Positions 1 through 11,868 are shown, counted from the stretch's first letter. The stretch: 64,000 bases of DNA from Eonycteris spelaea (GCA_003508835.1 PUFA01000084.1:5332001-5396000); one strand, 5' to 3'. The notes: generated by a model not told the origin, from the letters alone. Numbers and translations are program-made.

Positions 1-2712
1 CATTAATCAAATAAACAAACACACAAACAAACAAAAAACTCCCAAGAAACAAAAGAACAGGACCAGCCAGCTTCAGAGGTAAATTCCACTAAACAATAAA
101 GAAGAATTGATACCTATCATTCTCAAATTATTCAAAAAAATGGAAGAGGAAGGAATGCTTCCAAATTCATTCCACAAGGCCAGCATTACCCTAATACCAA
201 AGCCAGACAAAGACAATACTAAAAAATAAAATTACAGTCCAATATCCTTGACAAATATAAATGCAGAAATGCTCAACAAAATATTAGTAATCCAAATTCA
301 GCAATACATTAAAGGGATCATACACCATGATCAAGTAGCATTTATTAAGGGATGCAAGGATGGTGCAATATCCACAAATCAATCAGTGTGATTACCACAT
401 TAGCAAAACCAAGGATGAAAAATCGTATGACCATTTCAGTAGATGCAGACAAAGCGTTTGACAAAATTCAACATCCATTTATGATAAAAACTCTCAACAA
501 AGAGGCTATAGAGGGAACATAACTCAACATATTAAAAGCTATGTGGCAAACTCACAGCTAATATCATACTCGATGGAGAAAAGCTGAAAGCATTTCCTCT
601 AAATGAGATACAAGTCAAGGATGCCCACTCTCACCACTTTTATTAACATAATTTTGGAAGTCCTAGCCACAGTAATCAAAAGAAAAAGAAATAAAAGGCA
701 TCCAATTGTAAAGGAAAAAGTAAAATTGTCACTATTTGCATATGGCATGATACTATATGTAGAAAACCCTAAAGACTCCACCAAAAAACTATTAAAACTA
801 ATAATTTAGTAAAGTGCAGGATACAAAATTAATATACAGTAATCTGCTGTGTTTCTCTATACTAATAACAAACTATCACAAAGAGAAATTAAGAAAACAA
901 TTCCATTTACAAGTGCATGAAAAAAAATAAAATACCTAGGAATAAATTTAAGCAAGGAAGTAAAGATCTGTACTTTCAAAACAGTAAAACATGATGAAAG
1001 AAATTGAAGTGAGACAAATAAAAGAATATACTATCTTAATGGATTGGAAAGATCAATATTGTTAAAATGTTAATATCCAAAGTAATCTACAGATTCAAAG
1101 CAGCCCCTATAAATACCAATGGAATTTTTCACAGAACTAGAACAAATAATCCTAAAATTTCCGTGGAACCACAAAAGACCCTGAATAGCCCAAGCAATCC
1201 TGAAAAAGAACAAAATAAGAGGTATCACATTCCCTGATTTCAACTATATACAAACCTGTAATAATCAAAATAGTATGGTACTACCAGAAAACAGACACAT
1301 AGATAATGGAATAGGATAAAGAGCACAGAAATAAACACATGTATACGTGGTCTATTAATCTACAAAAAGGAGGTAAGAATATACAGTGGGGAAATAATAA
1401 TCTCTTCCATTAATGGTGCTGGGAAAACTGGGCAAATACAAGCAAAAAATGAAACTGGACTACTTTCTTTTACCATATACAAAAATAGATTAAAGACTTA
1501 AATGTAAGACCCAAAACCATAAAGTCCTTAGAAGAAAACATAGGCATTTTTTTTTTTAATATGTCTCTCTGGGCAAGGACAACAAAAGAAAAAATAAAAT
1601 GGGACTATATCAAACTAAAACTTTTGCACATTGACAAAATCATCAACAAATGAAAAGACAACCTACTGAATGGATATTTGCAACTGATACATTGAACAAT
1701 GGGTTAACATACAAAATATATATATAAAGAACTCATACTTCTCAACATCCAAGAAAAGTCTGATTAAAAAATAGGCGAAAGATCTGAATAGGCATTTCTC
1801 CAAAGACAATATACGGATGAACAACAGACATATAAAAAGATGCTCAGCATCACTAATCATCAGGGAAATGCAAATCAAAACCACAAATAGATATCATCTC
1901 ACACCTGTCAGAATAGGCACTATCAAAAAATCAACAAATAACAAGTGTTAGCAAGGATGTGGAGAAAATCAGACTTTCGTGCATAGTTGGTGGAATCGTA
2001 AATCAATGAAACTATTATGGAAAACAGTATAGAGGTTCTGCAAAAAAATAGAATATAGAACTACCATAAAAGCCAGTAATTCTACTTCTGGATATTTATC
2101 CCAAGAAAATGAAAATAATAATTCAAAACGATATATGCACCCCTATGTTCATTGCAGCATTATTACAATAGCCAAGATATGGAAGCAACCTAGATGTCCG
2201 TTGATAGATGAATGGATAAAGAAGATGTGTATATATAATGAAATATTACTCAGCAATAAAAAATGAAATCTTGCCATTTGCAGCAATGTAGATGGACCTA
2301 CAGTATATTAAGCTAAGTGAAATACGTCAGACAAAGACAGATACTATATGATTTTACTTATATGTGGCACCTAAAAAACAAAATAAATGAACAAAAAGAA
2401 CAGAAACAGACTCATAGATACAGAAAACAAACTGATAGTTGCCAGAGAAGAGGTGGGTGAGGAGTGGATGAAAAAAGTGATGAGTAATAAGAGGTACAAA
2501 CTCCCAGTTATAAAATAAATCGGGAGGATATAATGTACAGTATGGGGAATATAGTCGAAAATGTCATAATAACTTCGTATGCTGACAGATAGTTACTAGA
2601 CTTATCATGGTGATCACATCACAAGGTATATAAATGTAGAATCACTATTTTGTACATCTGAAACTAATACAATATTGTACATCAAATATACTTTAATAAA
2701 AATAAATTAAAA
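1..2712 (+). mobile_element. LINE-1, 3' part (ORF2 from RT onward plus 3' UTR), inactive
   Basis: This is the 3' portion of an old LINE-1 retrotransposon. Read on the plus strand, 433-483 encodes the RT block [17 protein letters not shown], the hallmark of L1 ORF2. Downstream segments resemble the rest of RT and the C-terminal region, then a 3' UTR ending in an A-rich tail (about 2690-2715). The frame is broken by many stops and indels; the longest piece kept open is 603-809. The catalytic FADD motif reads FAYG (codons at 741-746 are TAT GGC), so both metal-binding aspartates are gone. The element runs off the left edge. Its 3' UTR resembles middle-aged mammalian L1M subfamilies, but the subfamily cannot be fixed by eye. 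It is a molecular fossil with no expected activity. Confidence 0.93.
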
Positions 2713-2715
2713 ATA

Positions 2716-3420
2716 AAATAAAATTGGAGAAGAGTCTTAGAAACCAATCAAAATGTTTTGGTTTGTGTGCTTAGTACTTCATAAAAGTGTTGGATTGCAG
2801 AGATGGATTTTTTTATTTGCTTGCTTCCTGCATAGCATCTGTCATACTATCTCCTTACATTGCTTTCTGGCTTTCCCAGGTTTCCTTAGGTTTCCAGGAG
2901 GACAGAGAAATCTGTAAATAACGACTTTGCACCCCTTACTTACTCAGTGGATTAAACCTTTCAGAAGATTTCCCACACTTCACGAAAAAATGAATACTGA
3001 CACCTCATAGTTTCTGTTGTCCTAGGTATTTCATTTTAAATAGAAAGTCTGAGTCCTCAGTAATCATATTAAGCTTCTTAAGCATCACATATCAATTGTA
3101 CATACCATTTTAAGCATTTTTTCAGCCTTTCAAAAAAGAGAGTAGGGGAAGAGACAGAGAGAAATCACTTAGCAGCTGATTCACTTATTTTAAGAAACTT
3201 TCCCCATTTTAAAATATAAAAAATTCAGGTCCTGGAACATTGGGTGATTTGAATGTTCTATAAGGATTTGAAAAAAAGATTTTTTAAAAATCATATGTTC
3301 TACATTTAGGGACACAGATTTTTAATTTAGTCCTTAAAAGAATAGGTGGAAATAAGAAAGTTTTAACCTAAACAGTTTCTCTTCTTCCTTTTCACTTATT
3401 TAACATTTATTGTTATTATT
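2716..3420. other. No recognisable gene or repeat
   Basis: AT-rich sequence after the L1 tail. I see no long open frame and no repeat family that I can name. Confidence 0.5.
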
Positions 3421-3458
3421 TTTAATTTCTTTCTTTCTTTCTTTCTTTTTTTTTTTTG
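3421..3458. repeat. Short (TTTC)n / poly-T tract
   Basis: A pyrimidine-only stretch of TTTC units running into about 13 T. It is a simple repeat on the plus strand. Confidence 0.8.
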
Positions 3459-3479
3459 TCAAAGCAGATGGTATGAAAA

Positions 3480-4010
3480 GCGTTTATGTTGGTTTCACTG
3501 CTGACAGAGCTTAACCTAATAATCCAGGACTTGGAACTTGGTGTTTCAATAAAGGAAACACTGTTTGAGGTATTTTCCATTCAAACCAGCATCAAAAGTT
3601 TTTAATTAACACCATCAGAAATTAATGGGCTAAATGCAGGACAGTGTTCCTACATACTCCACTACTGGGAACAAGACATCAAGAGGGACCCATTGTGCAT
3701 GTTTGTATTTTATAATGTATTTTTATTTACTTATTGAAGCAGAGTCCCAGCTGCACAATGTGTGGCAGAGCCACAAGAGTGAAACCTGCCGAGGGCTGCT
3801 TCACTCCAGCAGTTTCATTTTGCTCACTGATTATTGTCCTGAGTTCTTTGTGATTGTAATTGGTTAGAAAGTTTGAAATTAACAAGTCCTTGTCAGCCCA
3901 TGAAAGCTTTGAAATCATGAGGCTTGATACAGCTATCAAGCCTGCTGAAGCCTAATGGCTTGTTGGGTTAAGAGCCTCAGAGCAGTAAGCACTCTCCTTC
4001 CTCAGGCTTT
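3480..4010. promoter_or_regulatory. Possible conserved non-coding element
   Basis: A repeat-free block of about 530 bp with balanced composition and homeodomain/SOX-like words, such as TGATTGTAATTGG around 3853 and ATTAATGGGC around 3622. Open frames on both strands (3634-3867 plus, 3727-3939 minus) carry no recognisable domain. That it is conserved or regulatory is inference; a multi-species alignment would decide. Confidence 0.25.
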
Positions 4011-5580
4011 GCCCCAATCACCATCCACCACCCTCAGTAGTTTCCTGTCTTGCAAGAGGGCTTTGTTTGAGGTTCTTTCTTTTCTATCACTGGAGCCTAC
4101 TTGGGGATGAACAGATTATGGACTGACTAATGGGGAGGGGAAATGAGAGCAAACAGGGGGTAAAGACTGAAGTAGAGAATCAAGGAAATAGGGAGAAAAG
4201 AAAGGGAAAGGGAGAGCATCAAAGAAAAAGCAAGTAGCATATAAGATGGAAAGAGCTTAGTAAATATTAGCATTTGGTTTCTGTGTACCTGGACTTGATG
4301 TCTCAGGATAAAACTCACTGACAGAGCTTAAATGTCCCTGGGGCTCTTTTTTTTTTTTTTTCCCAGAATTTTTTTAAAGAATTGCCCACTCACTACGAAA
4401 GGGAAGCCGCATATGTTCATATAAGGCACCATAACCCACCCACCACCACTGCCACCGCATTTTCTAGGGATTACGGATGCAATTATTTTCTTTTTACACT
4501 ATAACAGAAGAATGAAGAAGTTATCAATTCTTCTTCTGTAACCATAAAAGTGTCTATTATTTAACCTCATGCTCTGGCTCCCAAACCAAAATTCTTTAGA
4601 AAACTCCTACGCTGATTGGTGAATTTTAAAATAAATTCACCTTCTACCACAGAGCAACACAGAACCTGCTTGGGCAGGATGAGCTAAAGTAGATATTGTC
4701 AACATTGATAAAATGTTTATAGAAGCTAAAAGTCTTAAAAACTTTCTATAAATCTCATTTATGGTGAAAGCCTTCCAGCTCAATACATTTCGGTACAATC
4801 CTTAAGTTTTTCCCATTTGCCCTATACTTTAATGCAAAAAAGATACAAACCAATTACAACAAAAACACAGATATTATTGCCATAAATCCAGAATGTGAGG
4901 ACATTTTTCAATAGGCCCAGTCATGCCAAAATAATGCAAAAATGCATCACCATTTTTAGTAAAACTCCCTGAAACTATTCAAAGATTTCCTGAAACACAG
5001 GGAGATCAGCACCTATTAACGTCTAAAGGATAATTGGTAAACGAGCGTCCAGATCTTCATAAGAACTGTCCGATTTTGACACTATAGCCAGAGAATCAGG
5101 TAAGCTGATTCACAAATCATTACTTTTCTCTTTTTTTTTTAGCTGGATGGTGGCAAGATTTACTAGCCCAAAGTTTGACTTCTAGCAGGAATCAGAGACA
5201 TTTTTGTGAAATAGAATGAAGTAAAAAGATGTCAGTCCAACCTTTCCCCAGACCACCTCACAGGCTGCTAGATCTGATTGCGCAGTATATAATGCTCTGG
5301 TCCCCAGAAGTCCTTATGTGCTAACCTAGCAAATGTGTAGGGCACTCTATCATACTCTACCAAACTCACTCTGTTTTCAGCTACCCCAAAGCAGTTTTTT
5401 GTTAGCCCAAATTTCTCTTCAAGAGTGTGCTTTTCTCCATTCTGCCCAGGGACCTTTTCCCGTGTTGAGAGAGCTCAATAAATGTACATTGGTTTGGAAA
5501 GGGAGATTGGCAGCTTAATGCCTGGGGGTAATGCTCAACCAAAGGAGGAATAGAACTGGTAAAAAAAAAAAAAATGTCCC
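4011..5580. other. No recognisable gene or repeat
   Basis: Unique-looking sequence with a 15-T run near 4347-4361, an A run near 5561-5574 and short A/T runs. There is a donor-like CAG|GTAAGC at about 5098-5106, but the segment upstream of it has stops in all frames. Confidence 0.5.
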
Positions 5581-5584
5581 AGCC

Positions 5585-5826
5585 TCTATTTTTTTCAGAC
5601 GGGTACCTCTGGAGGCATTATGTACAAGTCTCAGGGATCCTGGTAGAATTGAGCCTCTGTTGCCAAGCTGGTGGCCTCGTTGACACATCCTTAGTATTGC
5701 TTTGTCTTCTCTGACTCACTCTCACCAGTCCTTCACTCCTGCCTCTGAGGTCACCTTCAAAATTGTAACCTGTACCAAAGTTCTTGACTCAGACTCTTTT
5801 CTTTGGAAGGAAACTAAAACGACACA
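5585..5826 (+). repeat. Possible 3' part of an LTR
   Basis: The end of this block (TTCTTGACTCAGACTCTTTT from 5781, then AAACTAAAACGACA) resembles the 3' ends of mammalian LTRs that read 'cttgtctcagggtctgcttctggg...aactaagaca'. Neither the 5' boundary nor the family can be set by eye. Confidence 0.3.
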
Positions 5827-5987
5827 GTACTCAGATTTGGGGGAGGTTTGCTTGTCTTAATCAGTCAGTTCTCAGCATCTTCTTCTCCACTATCTACTAC
5901 GCCAGTGAATTATTCCCACTCGTGGCCTGGTTCCCAAAGATAAATAGAAGCCCAGTTGCTCAAATCAATAGATTATAACATTTGGAC

Positions 5988-6088
5988 GGTGGGATATTAT
6001 TTTATTCATCTATGATCTCCTGTATCTACCACTGCCCTGGCACCCAGTAGGTGTTCAGTTAGTGTTTGTTGGATGAGTGAATAAATGT
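5988..6088 (+). mobile_element. LINE-2 3' end fragment
   Basis: The segment contains CTGGCACCCAGTAGGTGTTC followed by GTTTGTTGGATGAGTGAATAAATG. This is the typical L2 3' terminus (cacagtaggtgctcaataaatgtttgttgaatgaatg). It is short, old and diverged. Confidence 0.7.
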
Positions 6089-7220
6089 GTAATTTATACC
6101 AATGTCTTTTAGTGCCGCTAATACATACTGATGTGTTTCAATCATGAGATGTGTTACAACAGATCTTTTATAATACATTTATGAAGTCTACGTATATGAT
6201 TTACTTCTTTAAAAAAATTAAAACAAATAGATCATTTCTATAATAAAGTCACATTCATACACTCGTGTTTTCTAATATGCTTTATTAAGTGGGAGAAAGT
6301 GGATACTAGACCGTACTTGAAGTATGTGGTCAAATTCAACAGGTTTTTGAATGACTTTTGTTTTGGGGTATTTGTTGCTATGAATATGTGAAGCCAGTCT
6401 GGAATGAGACATGGTGAAATATTGAGAGTGCCTGTTTTCTAGGCATAAATGTGAGGTCTACTTTATCTGTAATCAGCACCAGGGAAGAGTCCACATTCTG
6501 TGAGAGAAATTAACAAGCTCCAGAACACAAATAACAATGAGATGGAAAGTTCAAAACTTCCTTTACCTCAATGTCTGAGACACAGATTTTTTAGTTACTT
6601 TCCAAATGTAGTGATGTTGGCGCCACAAATCTCCTTTTTCTTAACCAATGTCCCAGTCTGGACTGAAGAAGGTAAAAAGATGAGGATGCTCCAGGAAAAG
6701 GCACCTTAATTTTCCAAGTAGTTTATTTTGTCCCCACCTGAGTACAAAATGACGCGATGTTGTGGGAAGTGGGGGAGATTTTCTTTCCTACTTTTAGAAA
6801 AAATTTTCAACTTATATTCTGAGATGATAAGCTATTGGTAATTACTGAGTTTGTCCAAACATATCATCTTTCAAGAAGAAATGGTCATTTCTTTTTTTTT
6901 TACTTTCTTAGCATTCATTGTGACACTTTGAAAACTATAAAATTATAAGTGTTTAGAAAGATTCTCTTTAAGAAAAGTCAACAATCTAAGTTGCTGTTTT
7001 CTAAAGTGGATGTATTTGGAATTTGTACATACCTTCCAACATAATTTTTAAATACCCTCATCCTTTCTTCACTGGTTATTGATCAACTTCCTAGGAAACA
7101 CGTTTCCACACTAGAATTTTCCAGAAAATATCAGCTTAATTGTGAAAAATCCAAAATGAGAGTCAGAGACAGTGATTATAAGGGTTGATATGCTTTGTAT
7201 TTTGAAGAGTTTGTGGCTGT
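6089..7220. other. No recognisable gene or repeat
   Basis: AT-rich unique-looking sequence. The 69-codon plus-strand frame at 6500-6709 has no recognisable motif and I do not call it. Confidence 0.5.
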
Positions 7221-7221
7221 G

Positions 7222-7430
7222 TCCAGCATTTAGTTTGCCAAACTGTGTGGGGTGGTTGTCAATCCCCCTCAGAGAGGCATAGTGACAGCTAGAGCTCCAA
7301 AGGTCAGTCATATCTGGTGGAGCAGAGCCTCCTCTACTATTCCAAATCCCTCCCAGTTTATCCCAGTGAGCAGGACAAATATTATCCTTTTGTACGGGTG
7401 CCATGACTTGACAAAGTTTGGGAAGCATGA
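7222..7430. repeat. Possible non-autonomous hAT DNA transposon
   Basis: The two ends look like imperfect inverted copies of a hAT/Charlie-type terminus: the left contains TTTGCCAAACTGTG, while the right ends in AAAGTTTGGGAAGCATG, whose complement is CATGCTTCCCAAACTTT. Family not identified. A 105-codon minus frame (7111-7428) crosses it but has no known domain. Confidence 0.3.
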
Positions 7431-7431
7431 G

Positions 7432-7803
7432 TGTTATAGACGGAGTGTTTTTGTCCCCCCAAAATTTATATGTAGAAACCCTAACTCCAATGCGATGGCA
7501 TTAGCAGGTGGAGCTTTGAGAGGTAATTAGGTTTAGAGGAGGTAATGGGGGTGGAGCCCCCATGGTGGGATTACTGCCCTTATAAGAAGAGGAAGAGACC
7601 AAAGCTTCCTTTCCCTCTGCCATGTGAGGACACAGGAAGAAGGTGGCCATTTGCAAGAGAGGAGGGCTCTCAATAGGACTCAACCATGCTGGCCCCTTGA
7701 TCTTGGACTTCTTCCCCTCCAGAACTGTGAGTGAGAAATTTCTTTTGTTTAAGCCACCCAGTTGGTAGTATACTTTTGCAGCAGGCTTGAGCCAACTAAG
7801 GCA
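7432..7803 (+). mobile_element. MLT1/MST-type MaLR (ERVL-MaLR) LTR, solo
   Basis: A near full-length LTR of about 370 bp beginning TGTTATAGACGGAGTG and ending ACTAAGGCA (TG...CA). Diagnostic blocks, in order: CCCCCAAAATTTATATGTAG; a 'gatggcattagcaggtggagc' type segment; CTTATAAGAAGAGGAAGAGA (7580-7599); GCCATGTGAGGACACAG; CCTTGATCTTGGACTTC; CCAGAACTGTGAG; and AAGCCACCCAGTTGGT (7751-7766). This is the standard order of MLT1/MST LTRs. No internal sequence or second LTR is visible. The flanking 5-mers (ATGAG and ACTAT) do not match, so the target duplication has decayed. Confidence 0.85.
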
Positions 7804-8039
7804 ACTATCTAATGAATTTCAGTAAAGAGTAAATGAAGTATTAAAAAAGAGAAAACTGATAAAGATAAGTTTGCTGTTAGAAAGCTACATTACAGAAAGT
7901 GAACATAACATATATGTAAGATTTTTCCGTATGACAGTTCTGCAAGGTCACAAGTTTATCAGTATATATGTTAATGTAGAATACACTGGTATGTTAATTA
8001 GCACTGTTTGAGGAGGAATCTAGTACTAGTCATTTATAG

Positions 8040-8043
<4 letters not shown>

Positions 8044-8071
<28 letters not shown>
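8044..8071. repeat. (GT)14 microsatellite
   Basis: About 14 uninterrupted GT units on the plus strand. Confidence 0.97.
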
Positions 8072-8074
<3 letters not shown>

Positions 8075-8296
8075 AGAATATGTATTTACCATTAGCATGA
8101 GGCTATTAGATTTGTTTGCAGGGCCCATTTCCTTTGATTCTTCGGCCTCCTATCTGAATTGTTTTACTATTAGATAAATACAATAAAATGTTTAATCAAA
8201 TTATCCGCATTCTTATTTGGTTTGTTCTAGACTATCTTCCCTGTTTGTGGCAGCAAAGGGTAGAAAGTGTGCCACTACAGATAGCATTAATAGCTG

Positions 8297-8660
8297 TTGG
8301 TGTATTAGTTATTGCTATGATTATGCTGCATAACAAACAACCCCAAATTTAATTGACTTATAACTATATTTTTTTCTCACTTATAGATCTGTGTGGCAAC
8401 TGGGTCCCTTTGTTTCAGGCTGTGTTTGGGTTTGTAGCTTCTCCATATGTTTCTCATTCTGGGACCCAGGATAAAGGGACCAGAAACTTGGGACAAAGTT
8501 CTCTTATTGCAAATTCCAGGGGCACAAGAAGCCAAGCCAAATCAAAGCATCAAAATTAAATCTCTGCTCATAGCATGTCTAGTAATATTCTAATTGGTCA
8601 AAGCAAGTCCCTCAACTAAACCTAAAGCCAAGGGACGGAGATATATACCCCACTCTCCAC
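8297..8660 (-). mobile_element. MLT1-family MaLR LTR, minus orientation
   Basis: It starts TGTATTAGTTATTGCTATG, then ATGCTGCATAACAAACAACC and ATTGACTTATAACT. This is the reverse-complement signature of the MLT1 terminus (gttttaagccactaagttttgggg...gcaataactaatac). Further on, TAATTGGTCAAAGCAAGTC and CCAAGGGACGGAGATATATA fit the 'attggccaaagcaagtcacatgg' part of the same LTR class. Old and interrupted; the far edge is approximate. Confidence 0.75.
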
Positions 8661-8852
8661 ATTAATACATACTGTATTGAGAGTTATAGTAAAGTCATAT
8701 GGTAAAGTATATGGATATACAGTTCTATTATAGAAACAATGTGAAGAATTAGGGAAAAATCAGTCTTTCAAATATAATATTTATTAGGACATAGAAACAA
8801 GTGACTGACTTAGTTACACAAGCAATTTAAGAAGCCCAATGTAGTATAAGGG

Positions 8853-8854
8853 AC

Positions 8855-8889
<35 letters not shown>

Positions 8890-8904
8890 CGCGTGCGCGT
8901 GTAT
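8853..8904. repeat. (GT)n(GC)n alternating purine-pyrimidine tract
   Basis: From A8853 to T8904 purines and pyrimidines alternate without a break: about 13 GT units, then GC units from 8881 to 8892, then mixed GT/GC. The tract is 52 bp and has classical Z-DNA-forming composition. Confidence 0.95.
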
Positions 8905-8953
8905 CTGTGTGCTGATAGCACATTTGCAATCACAATATCTCTAACCATCCTCC

Positions 8954-9015
8954 AATTCCTTAATAATAATGATAATATTATTGAATCCCTTAATAATAAT
9001 GATAATAATAATAAT
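8954..9015. repeat. 30-bp tandem duplication, AAT-rich
   Basis: The unit CCTTAATAATAATGATAAT occurs at about 8958 and again at about 8988, with similar flanks, giving a period of 30 bp. The second copy runs into (ATA)n. Confidence 0.85.
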
Positions 9016-9189
9016 GAAACCATTGAATAGAGAATAGGATGTCAGAGAAAACATGCTAGGTTAGAAACGAGTCCCCTTGGGTTCTTTTCAAGCTCTATCT
9101 CTAAATGTGGAACCTCACAATTCTACTAATGTTGCTGCTTAATATTATCATATCTAAATTAAGAATGTTTCTATCCCAGCTATCCTTTT

Positions 9190-9560
9190 GAAATTTATTT
9201 TATTATCATTAAAAGTATTTAGGCACTCTAGAATATATAGAATAAACTACAAGAGGGCAAATAAAATCACCCACAATCATCCAGAAATAATCTTTCAAAC
9301 TGTGGAAATATACCTCTCTCGTCATTTTATTCCGTGCCTTTTTATTTTTGGTAAAACACTGTGAACAGTGTTTTGTATTCTACTTTGTCACTTAAATTTA
9401 TATTATGAGTAAAATTCTGTTAAATACTCTTCAACATCATTTTAATACTGACTTACTGTTTTCTACATTGATTATCCTATTTTTATGAACTCAGATGTTA
9501 TAAAGTCTTTAAAAAGCAGAATAACTTCAAAAATAAAGGTATTATTATCATTATAATTAT
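9190..9560. repeat. Probable ancient interspersed repeat, unclassified
   Basis: The order 'atcatccagaaataatc ... ttttgtattctactttgtcactta ... catcattttaatactgac' resembles a widespread mammalian repeat that reads 'ccacccagagataacc ... gtaacttgctttttcactta ... catcattttaatggc'. I cannot name the family. It contains a perfect 10-2-10 palindrome at 9353-9374. Confidence 0.4.
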
Positions 9561-9597
9561 AGAATTTTAGAAATCGTAGAAAAAGAGAGAAAGTAAT

Positions 9598-9672
9598 GAA
9601 CATTTAATAAAGGCCTACTCTGTGTCATGCCTTGTGCTTGGAATTTTACTTAAGCAATTTTATTTAATAATT
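9598..9672. repeat. Ancient repeat fragment ('TATGTGCCAGGC' type)
   Basis: CATTTAATAAAGGCCTACTC, then TGTGTCATGCCTTGTGCTTG, matches the common mammalian motif 'tttattgagcacctactatgtgccaggcactgtgctagg'. It lies directly upstream of a MIR. Confidence 0.5.
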
Positions 9673-9686
9673 GTTCAGCCTAATAA

Positions 9687-9934
9687 GCAGTATAGCATGA
9701 CAGTTAAATTCTGTGAGCTGTAGGTAGGGAAGTCTGACTACACAGCCACTTTCTAGCTTTTTGTCTTTGTGAAAGTTTATTATCTTCTCTTTGTCACAGT
9801 TTCCATACTATAAAGTGATAACAATAATAAAAATAACTCACCTCCAAAAAATTATTATAAAGATTAAATTAGTAAATACATCCAAAATGTTTAGAACAGT
9901 AGTAAGTACTCAGTAAGTATTAGCTATTATTTTC
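9687..9934 (+). mobile_element. MIR SINE
   Basis: A nearly full-length MIR of about 250 bp. In order: a tRNA-like head (AGTATAGCATGACAGTTAAA, CTGTGAGCTG); the core (CCACTTTCTAGCTTTTTGTC, TCACAGTTTCCATACTATAA); and the L2-like tail (AGAACAGTAGTAAGTACTCA, TATTAGCTATTATT). Confidence 0.88.
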
Positions 9935-11589
9935 TGTCTTTCAGTACCTACATTAAAGTTCCACTCTTCTGTGAATCCTTCCATTAAAGTATAAATCCAC
10001 ACTGATTTTAGCTTCTTTAGTTTGGAGGTGGGTTCTAAGAAGAAGTAATGTAATATAAATGGAAAACTTCTCTGAGCTTTTAAATTCTGGCTCTCCAACC
10101 TCCTAATAATGTAACCTTTGGGAATTTAGTTAAGATTCTCACACTCAGTTATGTTTTTATTTAAAATGGATAAATACTAGCCATCTTAGTGTTTTTATGA
10201 AGATATAAGTAAGATAATATATCTTGGAGTCTACTGCCTTGCCTAGTCAATAAGTGGCTTTGTAAATATTAGACTTTTCTCCCTTGTATAATCATGTAAT
10301 TGTTTTACTTGTTTTAACAACTAATGTCTCTAGGAAGGTAATTCATACACTTTTGCTAGAGTATGCAGACACTCACACATCAGTGTGAGTTAGTTAGTAA
10401 ATATCTATAGGTTGTACAGAAGCAGTGATACTAAATTGTGAGCTGGTACAGTTCTCAGTTTTCTACAAGTTTATTACCAGTTTTCCTAACTCAAGCATAG
10501 TATATACTCATTAGATATACTCATTATTTGTTAGATTCAATAACAGTAATTACCAGATAATAGACTTCTCTTTCTTAGCCTGTTGATTTGCAAAATATTC
10601 GTAATCGAATAAAACATTTTTATAAGCAGCCTTTAGTTTTTTCTATATTAGCATATAAAATTGTTGAGTGAATGAAAAAGTGAATGAGTGAATGATTTAA
10701 GGAATGACTCTTTAACTCACTTAACAGTTACTGAACATTGTTATGGCATGTAGCATTTGGACATCATTGCTTGACCAAGTATATCAATACAGTTATTTTT
10801 CTCTTCTGTTTGTAAAACTTCAGTGAAAAATTTAAGGCCAATCCCATCTAGATTTTGGAAGGAGAGAGACTTAGAAAAAAAGAGCTTCGATATAAAGTAG
10901 AATGGAAAAGTTGCTATTATAGGAGACTAGGCAAAGTGCCGCAGGAAATCAGAGAAAGTGGCTGATTGTAAGGCGAGTGAGAAGGAAAGCTTTGGAAAGG
11001 AATCTGTCTTTCAAGAAGACGTTGGAGAATGAATAAGATTTTCATCTAAAGAAGAAAGGAGTAAGGCAGTCTTTGCTGATGGAAAATCAGAACTGAGGCA
11101 GGAAGCCATGATAGAATCTGGTGTGTTTCAGGAATGGTAAAAAGACTAATCTGGCAAGACGTTGGGACATTATGGAGTTTAGTGGAGCATCAGACTGTAC
11201 AATTTTCAGGAGCCAGATCATGGGCCTCTCAGATGGAAGTCCCATCAGTTAGTTAATGAATTATTGAAGGTAACTTTTTTAGAAAATAAAAAATAGTGAC
11301 ATCCAATCTGTGTTTTTCAGAAGCCAGATTTTATTTAACTCATACTAGCCTTCCTTGGTGATGAACTTTGAATCAGACAGTCATACAGTTCCACCCCCCA
11401 AAATTATATCTTTGTGTGGTGGGCATTTTAGCCAGTGAAAGTGGTACTGTATAAAAAATGAATGCAACACCAAAGTTACCTAAAACAAAAATTTTATATC
11501 TTTCTTCAACTTGAAAATGTTTCCTCATTACTTATAAAATAAAATATAAACTTCATTGTATGTCATTACAATCTTTTGTAATCAATCAA
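9935..11589. other. No recognisable gene; small inverted repeat at 10371-10390
   Basis: AT-rich sequence. ACTCACAC and GTGTGAGT form a perfect 8-bp inverted repeat around a 4-base loop (10371-10390). The A/G-rich stretch at 10850-11260 is not assignable. No coding signal. Confidence 0.5.
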
Positions 11590-11712
11590 CCCTTTGGTCT
11601 CATCTGTGAGATTATGATACCTGTCCTTCAGGTTTGGCGTGAAGTGGTTCATATAAAGCACCTAGTATATTGCTCCTATATTTGATAGGCTCTCAGCTCA
11701 TGGCAGTTATAA
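11590..11712 (+). mobile_element. MIR SINE, 3' half
   Basis: GAGATTATGATACCTGTCCT, then TATAAAGCACCTAGTATATT and GGCTCTCAGC, follow the MIR order 'aatgatacctacct...aaagcgcttagcacagtgcctgg...agc'. Confidence 0.6.
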
Positions 11713-11724
11713 CCACTTCATCTC

Positions 11725-11868
11725 ATCTCTGTTCTTTCTCACCAGCCGCATCAATACCCCCAGTACTATTTTTCAGATGAAATTGATTGCTTTTTGTACT
11801 TTCATTATCTATTATAACACTTAGCCCTTACTAGGTGTACAATAAATATATCTTTAATAAATTAATAA
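11725..11868 (+). mobile_element. LINE-2 3' end fragment
   Basis: TATAACACTTAGCCCTTACTAGGTGTACAATAAATAT resembles the L2 terminus 'cctagcacatagtaggtgctcaataaatat'. It directly follows a MIR tail, so the two may be a mosaic. Confidence 0.5.

Noticed and set aside
3501..4332. 14-bp repeat CTGACAGAGCTTAA at 3501 and 4319
   Set aside because: A 14-mer repeat is expected by chance several times in 64 kb.
4990..5106. Possible exon ending at a CAG|GTAAGC donor
   Set aside because: All three frames carry stops, and the upstream acceptor lacks a polypyrimidine tract.
7111..7530. Overlapping frames of 105 (minus) and 92 (plus) codons
   Set aside because: They lie across a possible hAT remnant and an LTR; no protein features.
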